From Kiritimatiellales bacterium (GTDB lineage Bacteria > Verrucomicrobiota > Kiritimatiellia > Kiritimatiellales > Pontiellaceae), in assembly GCA_015486775.1 (NCBI GenBank), contig WFRA01000181.1, forward strand, positions 1 to 5,607: a DNA stretch of 5,607 nucleotides, given 5' to 3'. The notes under the pieces are model-generated. The model was not told the origin of the DNA and made no database searches. It worked only from the letters and a program-made list of their open reading frames with translations. Positions 1 to 4,961 of this stretch are shown here, one piece after another. Made by a program: the position numbers and the translations under genes. Positions within the stretch are counted from its first letter, which is position 1. Each line of letters opens with the position of its first letter.

Positions 1-30
1 CGATTGCATTGGTGTGCGAACCGGGGGGTG

Positions 31-52
31 GGGCGGACTTTCCAGTCTGCCC
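31..52. repeat. Short inverted repeat (9-bp arms, 4-base loop)
   Basis: The arms GGGCGGACT (31-39) and AGTCTGCCC (44-52) pair over nine positions with one G:T wobble around a TTCC loop. A G-rich run (23-36) comes immediately before. On the plus strand the hairpin is followed by only three T, so it is a poor intrinsic terminator. No credible gene lies in 1-176; the only open frame there has no codon logic or family resemblance. The hairpin may terminate a gene left of the window, or be a copy of a dispersed palindromic element. Confidence 0.5.
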
Positions 53-176
53 TTTGCACAGGCTGTAAACCCTGCGCCACAGAAAGGATCGACACCACGC
101 ACCTAGCCTGCCTGCGCACCCCGTTTGCCTCCGGTGTCTTGCCCTATCAACAAACAACCATGAACGAAACAACTAC

Positions 177-205
177 CTCTTGCAAAACCAAGGGTTTTGC
201 AAGAG
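177..205 (-). terminator. Probable transcription terminator of the rubrerythrin operon
   Basis: This is a perfect 13-bp inverted repeat, CTCTTGCAAAACC (177-189) and GGTTTTGCAAGAG (193-205), with a 3-base loop. It begins 19 bases beyond the rubrerythrin stop codon. In the minus-strand transcript the stem is followed by GUAGUUGUUUCGUUC, which is U-rich but interrupted, so termination may be intrinsic but imperfect. The hairpin could also protect the mRNA 3' end. The position after the last gene of the operon and the perfect pairing support the call. Confidence 0.7.
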
Positions 206-224
206 TCCCAGTGGCTGGAAGTTT

Positions 225-800
225 CTACCAGTTTTCGCCGAGCACCTCGAAGTAGGCCTGCGGGTGGGCGCAGGCGGGGCACATGCCGGGCGCCTCTTCA
301 GCTTCGTGGATATAGCCGCAGTTGCGGCAGCGCCAAACCACTTTGCCATCCTTCTTGAAGACCTTGCCTTCGTTCAGGTTTTTGAGCAGGTCGCGGTAGC
401 GCTTTTCGTGCTGCTTCTCGGCAACGGAAATCTTGTCGATCACTGCGGCGATGGCGGTGAATCCCTCCTCGCGAGCGGTGGCGGCAAAGGCGGGATAGAG
501 TTCGGACCACTCCTCGTTTTCGCCCCCGGCGGCGGCTTCAAGATTCTCGGCGGTGGTACCGATGGTTCCGGCGGGGAAAGTGGCGGTGATCTCCACCTCG
601 CCACCTTCGAGGAATTTAAAGAAGCGCTCGGCGTGCTCCTTTTCCTGGTCGGCGGTTTCCGCAAAGATGTCGGCAATCTGCACGAGCCCCTCCTTCCTGG
701 CCTTGCTGGCAAAGTAGGTGTAGCGGTTGCGGGCCTGCGACTCACCCGCAAAGGCTTTGAGCAGGTTCTTTTCGGTTTCGGTTCCTTTGATGTCTGGCAT
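225..800 (-). CDS. rbr: Rubrerythrin (non-heme diiron peroxidase)
   Basis: This cytoplasmic enzyme reduces hydrogen peroxide to water with electrons passed through its own rubredoxin centre, a main peroxide defence of anaerobes. The 191-residue product is the normal full length. Residues 1-140 form the ferritin-like four-helix domain with the expected diiron ligands: E20 (in ESQARNRY), E53-x-x-H56, E94 and E97 (GENEEW), and E128-x-x-H131. Residues 154-191 are a rubredoxin-like [Fe(SCys)4] domain with C158-x2-C161 and C174-x2-C177. The start is ATG at 800, with AGGAG at 808-812 and 7 bases of spacing. The gene begins 17 bases after the PerR-like gene stops, so its ribosome binding site lies in that gap, and it is last in the three-gene operon. 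No key residue is missing. Identification is secure; the physiological electron donor is not shown. Confidence 0.97.
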   Translation of the reverse strand: MPDIKGTETEKNLLKAFAGESQARNRYTYFASKARKEGLVQIADIFAETADQEKEHAERFFKFLEGGEVEITATFPAGTIGTTAENLEAAAGGENEEWSELYPAFAATAREEGFTAIAAVIDKISVAEKQHEKRYRDLLKNLNEGKVFKKDGKVVWRCRNCGYIHEAEEAPGMCPACAHPQAYFEVLGENW

Positions 801-817
801 GGTGTCTCTCCTGTTGG

Positions 818-1261
818 TTAGTTGTTTTTGCAGTTATGGCAGATGCCGCGAACCTGCACGTGCAGGGATTCCGCGCTGCCGAGATTTTCGATCCCCTCCG
901 GCAGGGAGGGGGCTTGGTCGAGATAGAAGTCCGCAATGCTCCCGCAGCGGGTGCAGACAAAGTGGTGGTGGCAATCCGGGTTGGCATCGTAGCGCGCGCG
1001 CCCGGCCATGGTTTCGACGCGGTCGACCAGCCCCATCTCCTCCAGCGAGGCAAGGGTGCGGTAGACTGTGTCGTGCGAGATGGTCGGCATCTTTTCGCGC
1101 ACTCGTTTGAAGATGGTTTCGGCATCGGGGTGTTCGTTGCTTTGCGCCACCTCGCGGAAGATTTCCAGCCGCTGGTGCGTCATCCGCATGCCGGTGTTGC
1201 GGCAGGCGAGCCGGAGGCGTTCGAGCCGCTGTTCAACTTCGGATGGGGCGACGGGTTTCAT
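818..1261 (-). CDS. perR: PerR-type peroxide-sensing repressor, Fur family
   Basis: This is a DNA-binding metal-dependent repressor of 147 residues, the usual Fur-family length. The N-terminal winged helix includes the recognition helix around SHDTVYRTLASLEEMGLV (62-79). The C-terminal part carries both metal sites. The structural zinc site is C103-x2-C106 and C141-x2-C144. The regulatory site is H44, D92, H98, H100 and D111, matching H37, D85, H91, H93 and D104 of Bacillus subtilis PerR. Aspartate rather than glutamate at the last position is linked to peroxide sensitivity in PerR against Fur, which favours PerR. It starts with ATG inside an ATGA overlap with the upstream fusion gene. Only a weak Shine-Dalgarno is seen, so translational coupling is likely. 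Its place between two redox genes fits control of its own operon through the palindrome at 2670-2693. An iron-sensing Fur cannot be fully excluded. Confidence 0.92.
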   Translation of the reverse strand: MKPVAPSEVEQRLERLRLACRNTGMRMTHQRLEIFREVAQSNEHPDAETIFKRVREKMPTISHDTVYRTLASLEEMGLVDRVETMAGRARYDANPDCHHHFVCTRCGSIADFYLDQAPSLPEGIENLGSAESLHVQVRGICHNCKNN

Positions 1262-2652
1262 GCGTGTTCGATATCCGTGTGGTTCGAGATTTCGGAGTTG
1301 GTGGTGAACAGGTCGGTGCGGTCCAGCCCGTGCACATCGTTGTGCCCGGTGAGCCGGGCAAAGGTTTTCAGCTCTTCGGTGCAGACGCGCAGATAGTTGG
1401 CGAGGCGCTCAGCCGACTTTTCCACATCGAGCCGTTTCCGAAGTTTGGAATCCTGCGCCGTGATCCCGACCGGGCAACGCCCGGTGTTGCACATGCGGTA
1501 TTGCTGGCAACCGATCGCCATCATGGCCGCACTGGCGATGGCCACCGCGTCCGCGCCCATCGCCAGCGCCTTGGCAAAGTCGGAGGAGACGCGCAGTCCG
1601 CCGGTAACGACCAGCGCCACGCCGTCGGCATTGTGCGCATCGAGAAACCTGCGGGCGCGGTGCAGGGCATAGAGGGTCGGAACCGAAGTGGCGGCCTTGA
1701 CAAACTTGGGTGCGGAGCCGGTGCCCCCGGCGCGGCCGTCGAGGGTGATAAAATCCGGCTTGGCTGCCAGCGCCACCTCCAGATCCGCCTCGATATGTCC
1801 CGCCGCCAGCTTGATGCCGATGGGGCGGCCGCCGGAAACCTCGCGCAGCCAGGCCACCTTGGCTTTCAGATCTTCCAAGGATTGGATATCGGGAAACGTG
1901 GAGGGGCTGTGGATCTCCTCGCCCGCAACGCGACCGCGCACGGCGGCGATTTCGTCGGTCACCTTGTCGCCGGGCAGATGGCCGCCCATGCCTGGCTTGG
2001 CCGACTGGCCGATCTTGATTTCGATGGCATCGGCGTTGCGGAGGTTTTCCTCGTTCACGCTGTATTGGTTGGGCACATATTCAAAAATATATTTGTGCGC
2101 CAGCGTGCGGCTCCCGGGCAGGATGCCGCCCTCGCCGGAGCAGATGCCCGCGCCGACCTGTGCGCTCCCCTTCGCCAGCGCCATCTTGGCCTCCTTCGAA
2201 AGGGCGCCGTACGACATGTGCGAAACCATGATCGGCGTCTCCAGCACCATCGGCCTGGCCGCATTTTTTCCAAGGATTGTACGGGTTGAAACCTCGGCAT
2301 CGTGCGCCAGCGGCAGGCGGGCAAGCTGGGCGCCCTTGATCAAAATATCGTCCCACGAAACCACGGGAAGCGGGGTGCGCATCGGTTCGTCGATCGACTG
2401 GCCGGATCGCGCCATTTCGTGGATATCCCTCATCCACGATTCCAGCTCGTCGCCGGAACGCGCCCAGGTTTGCAGATATTCGCCCTCCGGCGCTTCCTCC
2501 GTGGCGGCGGCCGCCTGGCCCTTGGCTTTGTAGAGTGCCTTGGCCGCGCCGCAGACGGGGCAGAGCCATGCGCCATCGACCTCGCTCCACGCGACGCCCT
2601 CGGCATTCTCGTCGTATTCAAACCCGCAAACCGTGCAAACATAAATAGCCAT
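1258..2652 (-). CDS. Rubredoxin-glutamate synthase domain-2 fusion (FMN/3Fe-4S flavoprotein)
   Basis: The 464-residue protein joins two redox modules. Residues 1-45 are a rubredoxin with C6-x2-C9 and C31-x2-C34. After a linker, roughly residues 95-430 match the FMN-binding synthase domain of glutamate synthase (GltB central domain). Visible motifs are SHMSYGALS (144-152), CSGEGG (171-176), KIGQSAKPGMGGHLPG (213-228), DGRAGGTGSAP (305-315) and GGLRVSSDFAKALAMGADAV (351-370). C382, C388 and C393 reproduce the spacing of the glutamate synthase 3Fe-4S cluster. There is no class II amidotransferase domain and no GltD-like NAD(P)H subunit beside it, so ammonia-producing glutamate synthase activity is doubtful. 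Genome annotations often call such proteins FMN-binding glutamate synthase family. Being first in an operon with PerR and rubrerythrin, it may act in electron transfer or oxidative stress; that is inference. Start is ATG at 2652, with a weak AGAGAA at 2657-2662. Confidence 0.95.
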   Translation of the reverse strand: MAIYVCTVCGFEYDENAEGVAWSEVDGAWLCPVCGAAKALYKAKGQAAAATEEAPEGEYLQTWARSGDELESWMRDIHEMARSGQSIDEPMRTPLPVVSWDDILIKGAQLARLPLAHDAEVSTRTILGKNAARPMVLETPIMVSHMSYGALSKEAKMALAKGSAQVGAGICSGEGGILPGSRTLAHKYIFEYVPNQYSVNEENLRNADAIEIKIGQSAKPGMGGHLPGDKVTDEIAAVRGRVAGEEIHSPSTFPDIQSLEDLKAKVAWLREVSGGRPIGIKLAAGHIEADLEVALAAKPDFITLDGRAGGTGSAPKFVKAATSVPTLYALHRARRFLDAHNADGVALVVTGGLRVSSDFAKALAMGADAVAIASAAMMAIGCQQYRMCNTGRCPVGITAQDSKLRKRLDVEKSAERLANYLRVCTEELKTFARLTGHNDVHGLDRTDLFTTNSEISNHTDIEHA

Positions 2653-2669
2653 GGCATTCTCTAGATAGG

Positions 2670-2693
2670 AATTGTTCTTATATAGGAACTATT
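2670..2693. promoter_or_regulatory. Candidate PerR/Fur-family operator palindrome
   Basis: A 24-bp AT-rich imperfect palindrome centred between 2681 and 2682 pairs at 10 of 12 positions. Its core is GTTCTTATATAGGAAC (2674-2689). It covers the predicted -10 element and start-site region of the operon, where a bound repressor would block RNA polymerase. The heptamer ATAGGAA also occurs as a direct repeat at 2665 and 2682, 17 bases apart. It does not closely match the Bacillus PerR box, so assignment to the PerR-like protein rests on position, symmetry and the operon's content. Confidence 0.5.
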
Positions 2694-2704
2694 GGGAATG
2701 TCAA
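2677..2704 (-). promoter_or_regulatory. Sigma70-type promoter of the fusion-perR-rbr operon
   Basis: Read on the minus strand, a perfect -35 box TTGACA (2699-2704) is followed after 16 bases by TATAAG (2677-2682), five of six matches to TATAAT. Transcription would begin near 2670 and give a 5' leader of about 18 bases before the ATG at 2652. No other equally good promoter is seen between the three genes, which are separated by an overlap and 17 bases, so all three should share this transcript. Confidence 0.7.
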
Positions 2705-2769
2705 ACCCATAAATCCATTTCATTTATCCAGGGATTGGAAAAATATCCGTGGTGCGTACCGCTACCGGT

Positions 2770-3456
2770 TTATATTTTCAGGCTTTTGACCATTTCCCGC
2801 ACCGCCCTTTGCATGGTTTCCGTCCCCTCCTTCACGGCAAACCCTTCGATCCAGTAGGCGTCCTTCAATTCTCCCAGGATAAGATAGCCCTCATAGACGA
2901 TGGGCTCGGCATGTTTATTGAAATAGGGTCTCCAGTTGCCCCGGATGTGGAATGCCCGATGCCCACCAATGGTGATGAGTTCGTGAAAGGCATCGGTATT
3001 GTTCATCTTGACCAGTTTGTCGTTTAGATGGCTTCGCAGAAAATAGTCTTTTTCCACACCTGTAAACGTGGAGAATGGCGAGGAAAGTTCATACGTGTCG
3101 GAGATAAAGATGATGTATGACTCGTCATCCGCGCTCTCCAGCAAAAAACGTTCATGGTAGGCCACTGCGAGATTCGCCGTATATTGTTTTTCATCATTAA
3201 AGACCGCACGTCGGTTGGCCGCCTTCTTGGATAAATCGGAAGGATCCATTGTGGAGGGGTCGAACACTGTGTAGCTTGTTGGAACTTCGACCGAATACCC
3301 ATTCCAGCCAATGGAAGGGTTTTGGATCGACCCCGAAGCCACCGTTCCCGCCTCGTAACCCGTCATGCAGCCCGACATCAAGCCTGTCGCGGCGACAGAA
3401 ACGATGCACCGTAAAAGGTGGGAAAACAATTTTCCAAACATAACTTTATGCTTCAT
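2770..3456 (-). CDS. Predicted lipoprotein of unknown function
   Basis: I do not recognise the family. The 228-residue product begins with a basic MKHK, then a hydrophobic stretch and a lipobox-like LMSGC with C30 as the probable lipidated residue, so the mature protein should sit on a membrane facing the periplasm. The mature part has no obvious catalytic motif. It contains NGYSVEVPTSY near residue 52, GGHRAFHIRG near 164, and ends in a helix VREMVKSLKI. This layout vaguely recalls PsbP/Mog1-like folds, but that is only an impression. The start at 3456 is supported by a strong GGAGG at 3464-3468 with 7 bases of spacing; an inner ATG (residue 6) lacks this. GC content is visibly lower than in accA or the redox operon. 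It stands alone, with about 500 bases upstream and 117 bases between its stop and the next start. No clear terminator follows. Confidence 0.85.
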   Translation of the reverse strand: MKHKVMFGKLFSHLLRCIVSVAATGLMSGCMTGYEAGTVASGSIQNPSIGWNGYSVEVPTSYTVFDPSTMDPSDLSKKAANRRAVFNDEKQYTANLAVAYHERFLLESADDESYIIFISDTYELSSPFSTFTGVEKDYFLRSHLNDKLVKMNNTDAFHELITIGGHRAFHIRGNWRPYFNKHAEPIVYEGYLILGELKDAYWIEGFAVKEGTETMQRAVREMVKSLKI

Positions 3457-3561
3457 TTAATTTCCTCCATTTTTTTTAAAGTCAACCCTGTTGCACCCAC
3501 CGAATTCGGTTGCATTCTCCCAACCCGGCGGAGCCGGAACCAAATTTAACAGAAGGTCGCA

Positions 3562-3609
3562 AAGATCGCGAAGCAAGGAACTCCTTCTCCTTGCGGGCTT
3601 TGCGATCTT
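3562..3609. repeat. Imperfect long hairpin of CGCAAAGATCGCGAAG type
   Basis: The left arm 3562-3579 (AAGATCGCGAAGC then AAGGA) pairs with the right arm 3588-3609, whose complement reads AAGATCGCAAAGC, four extra bases, then AAGGA. The loop is 8 bases. Arms of the form 'cgcaaagatcgcgaag' recur in intergenic repeats of several bacterial genomes, as far as I recall. The arrangement suggests a degenerate mobile or REP-like palindromic element rather than a terminator, as no U-tract follows on the minus strand. Confidence 0.55.
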
Positions 3610-3710
3610 GGTGTAAAAAATCCTGTGCAAACATGATCGAATTTGAAAAGTAAGGTACTATAAGAGGAGCGGAAAATATTAATGTACCACTAGAGAATAT
3701 AATCGAAGAG

Positions 3711-3830
3711 AACGCAGACGCGAAGTGAGGCTGGCGCGGAGCGACGGCAGCGAAGCGGCAATTACGCAGAACAAAATAATTCCGTGCTGTAGGTTCGCAT
3801 TCTGCGACTTTCTGCGTGTTCTGCGGTTCA
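3711..3830. repeat. CGCAGAA/TTCTGCG repeat segment
   Basis: Short related words are packed together. ACGCAGAAC (3764-3772) faces three copies of TTCTGCG at 3800, 3810 and 3819, spaced 10 and 9 bases, so several alternative stems can form. Upstream are AACGCAGACGCGAAG (3711-3725) and a second GCGAAG at 3750. The composition differs from the AT-rich sequence on its left. It looks like a copy of a dispersed intergenic repeat, possibly related to the hairpin at 3562-3609. Copy number in the genome cannot be judged from one window. Confidence 0.5.
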
Positions 3831-3964
3831 TCTTTGTTTATCAGCGGTACAATGAGAAGTTCTAGTCCCCTAAAATGCAGTTGAACCGCCCCACCGCGCG
3901 GTAGCATTTCCGAGATCAGACCAGCAGTCCCGGCACACCCAGAAGAGGCACAGGGGGTGCAGTC

Positions 3965-4936
3965 CTACGCGACCGTACCTTCGAATTCGCCCATGACCCG
4001 GAACTTGTTGTAGCGGTCGTTCACGATCTCCTCGGGAGAGAGGGCGGATAGTTCGTCGAGGTGCTTGAGCAGGACGGCCTTGAGGTTTTCCGCAGCCTGG
4101 GCGTGGTCGGTGTGCGCGCCGCCCTTGGGCTCGGGGATCACTTCGTCGGCCAGATTGAGCCCGAGCAGGTCGGAGCCGGTGATTTTGAGCGCCTCGGCGG
4201 CCTTGTCGGAATAGGCGCGATCCTTCCAGAGAATGGCGGCGCAGCCTTCCGGCGAGATGACGGAATAGTAGGCGTGCTCCATGATCAGGATGCGGTTGCC
4301 GATGCCAATGCCCAGAGCGCCTCCGCTCCCGCCTTCGCCAATAATGATGCAGATAATCGGCACCTTGATGTTGAAGCTTTCGCGCAGGTTGACGGCGATG
4401 GCCTCGGCGATGTGGCGCTCTTCGGATTCCAGGCCGGCGTAGGCACCCTTGGTGTCGATGAGGGTGACGATCGGCACGCCGAACTTGTCGGCGAGCTTCA
4501 TCAGGCGCAATGCCTTGCGGTAGCCCTCGGGATGGGCGCAGCCAAAGTTGCGCTCGACGTTCGATTTGGTGTCGCGCCCCTTCTGGGTGCCGAGGATCAT
4601 CACCTTGCGGCCGTCGATCCGGGCAAACCCGCCGACAATGGCGCGGTCGTCGCGGTGGATGCGGTCGCCGTGGATCTCGACAAAGTCGGTGGTCATGGCG
4701 TCGATGTAGTCGAGGGTATAGGGGCGGTCGGGGTGGCGGGCCACCTGCACCTTTTGCCAGGCCGTGAGATTGGCATAGATGCTCGAGCGGGTCTGCTCGA
4801 TCTTCTCCGTCATGTTCTTGATTTCGTGGGAAACATCGATGTCCTGCTCCTGGCTGAAGGCTTCCAGCTCCCGGAGCTTGGTTTCCAACTCGGCGATCGG
4901 GGTTTCGAATGGAAGAAGGCTGACCTGTGCGCTCAT
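3965..4936 (-). CDS. accA: Acetyl-CoA carboxylase carboxyltransferase subunit alpha
   Basis: With AccD it forms the cytoplasmic carboxyltransferase that moves the carboxyl group from carboxybiotin on AccB to acetyl-CoA, giving malonyl-CoA for fatty acid synthesis. The 323 residues match the usual length (319 in E. coli). An N-terminal helical part (PIAELETKLRELEAF, 13-27) precedes the crotonase-like domain. Conserved blocks are ARHPDRPYTLDYI (66-78), GTQKGRDTK (116-124), FGCAHPEGYRKALRLM (131-146), IGEGGSGGAL (199-208) and SPEGCAAILWK (228-238). The loop usually reading IDTPGAYPG is IDTKGAYAG here (160-168), with K163 and A167; plant plastid AccA as I recall it also has Ala at the second site, but Lys at the first is unusual. 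Start is ATG at 4936 with AAAGGAG at 4943-4949. It lies 25 bases after the L,D-transpeptidase gene, so shared transcription is likely. AccD is not in view. Confidence 0.98.
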   Translation of the reverse strand: MSAQVSLLPFETPIAELETKLRELEAFSQEQDIDVSHEIKNMTEKIEQTRSSIYANLTAWQKVQVARHPDRPYTLDYIDAMTTDFVEIHGDRIHRDDRAIVGGFARIDGRKVMILGTQKGRDTKSNVERNFGCAHPEGYRKALRLMKLADKFGVPIVTLIDTKGAYAGLESEERHIAEAIAVNLRESFNIKVPIICIIIGEGGSGGALGIGIGNRILIMEHAYYSVISPEGCAAILWKDRAYSDKAAEALKITGSDLLGLNLADEVIPEPKGGAHTDHAQAAENLKAVLLKHLDELSALSPEEIVNDRYNKFRVMGEFEGTVA

Positions 4937-4961
4937 TGCAAACTCCTTTGGAATCGGTGGA

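Larger units (their letters stand above)
3457..3964. other. Gene-poor intergenic region with repeat-like sequence
   Basis: This 508-base stretch separates accA from the lipoprotein gene and shows no credible coding sequence. The 141-codon minus-strand frame at 3482-3907 runs through repeated words and hairpin arms, lacks a convincing ribosome binding site, and resembles the spurious proteins produced by translated repeats. Structures seen are the lipoprotein ribosome binding site (3464-3468), a perfect 12-bp palindrome ACCGAATTCGGT (3499-3510), a small hairpin CCGGC/GCCGG (3525-3537), a long imperfect hairpin (3562-3609), an AT-rich segment (about 3611-3710) and a CGCAGAA-rich segment (3711-3830). 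No strong terminator is visible just after accA, and no near-consensus promoter for the lipoprotein gene was found. Confidence 0.7.

Noticed and set aside
53..140. tRNA or other structured RNA gene
   Set aside because: No cloverleaf arms or T-loop consensus could be found on either strand.
4..255. 83-codon plus-strand frame at the left edge
   Set aside because: No ribosome binding site or family resemblance; it crosses the two hairpins and runs into the 3' end of rubrerythrin.
180..821. 213-codon plus-strand frame
   Set aside because: It lies antisense over rubrerythrin, whose family identity is certain; the long frame is a by-product of GC-rich codon use.
1243..2289. 348-codon plus-strand frame
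   Set aside because: It is antisense to the rubredoxin-GltB2 fusion gene and shows no recognisable motif; a shadow of codon bias.
2705..2769. Terminator after the lipoprotein gene
   Set aside because: Only a weak 6-bp A/T stem (ATAAAT/ATTTAT) could be found, with no U-tract.
3480..3485. TTGACT as a -35 box for the lipoprotein gene
   Set aside because: A -10 element at normal spacing would fall on the ribosome binding site and start codon, leaving no room for a leader.
3646..3690. TATAGT/TATATT words as a distant lipoprotein promoter
   Set aside because: No acceptable -35 partner at 16-18 bases, and the site is about 200 bases from the start codon.
3711..3830. CRISPR array
   Set aside because: The repeated units are only about 7-9 bases, spaced 9-10 bases, without uniform repeats and spacers or nearby cas genes.
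3482..3907. 141-codon minus-strand open frame as a hypothetical protein
   Set aside because: It is made of hairpin arms and repeated words, has no good ribosome binding site, and shows abrupt composition changes; it looks like translated intergenic repeat.
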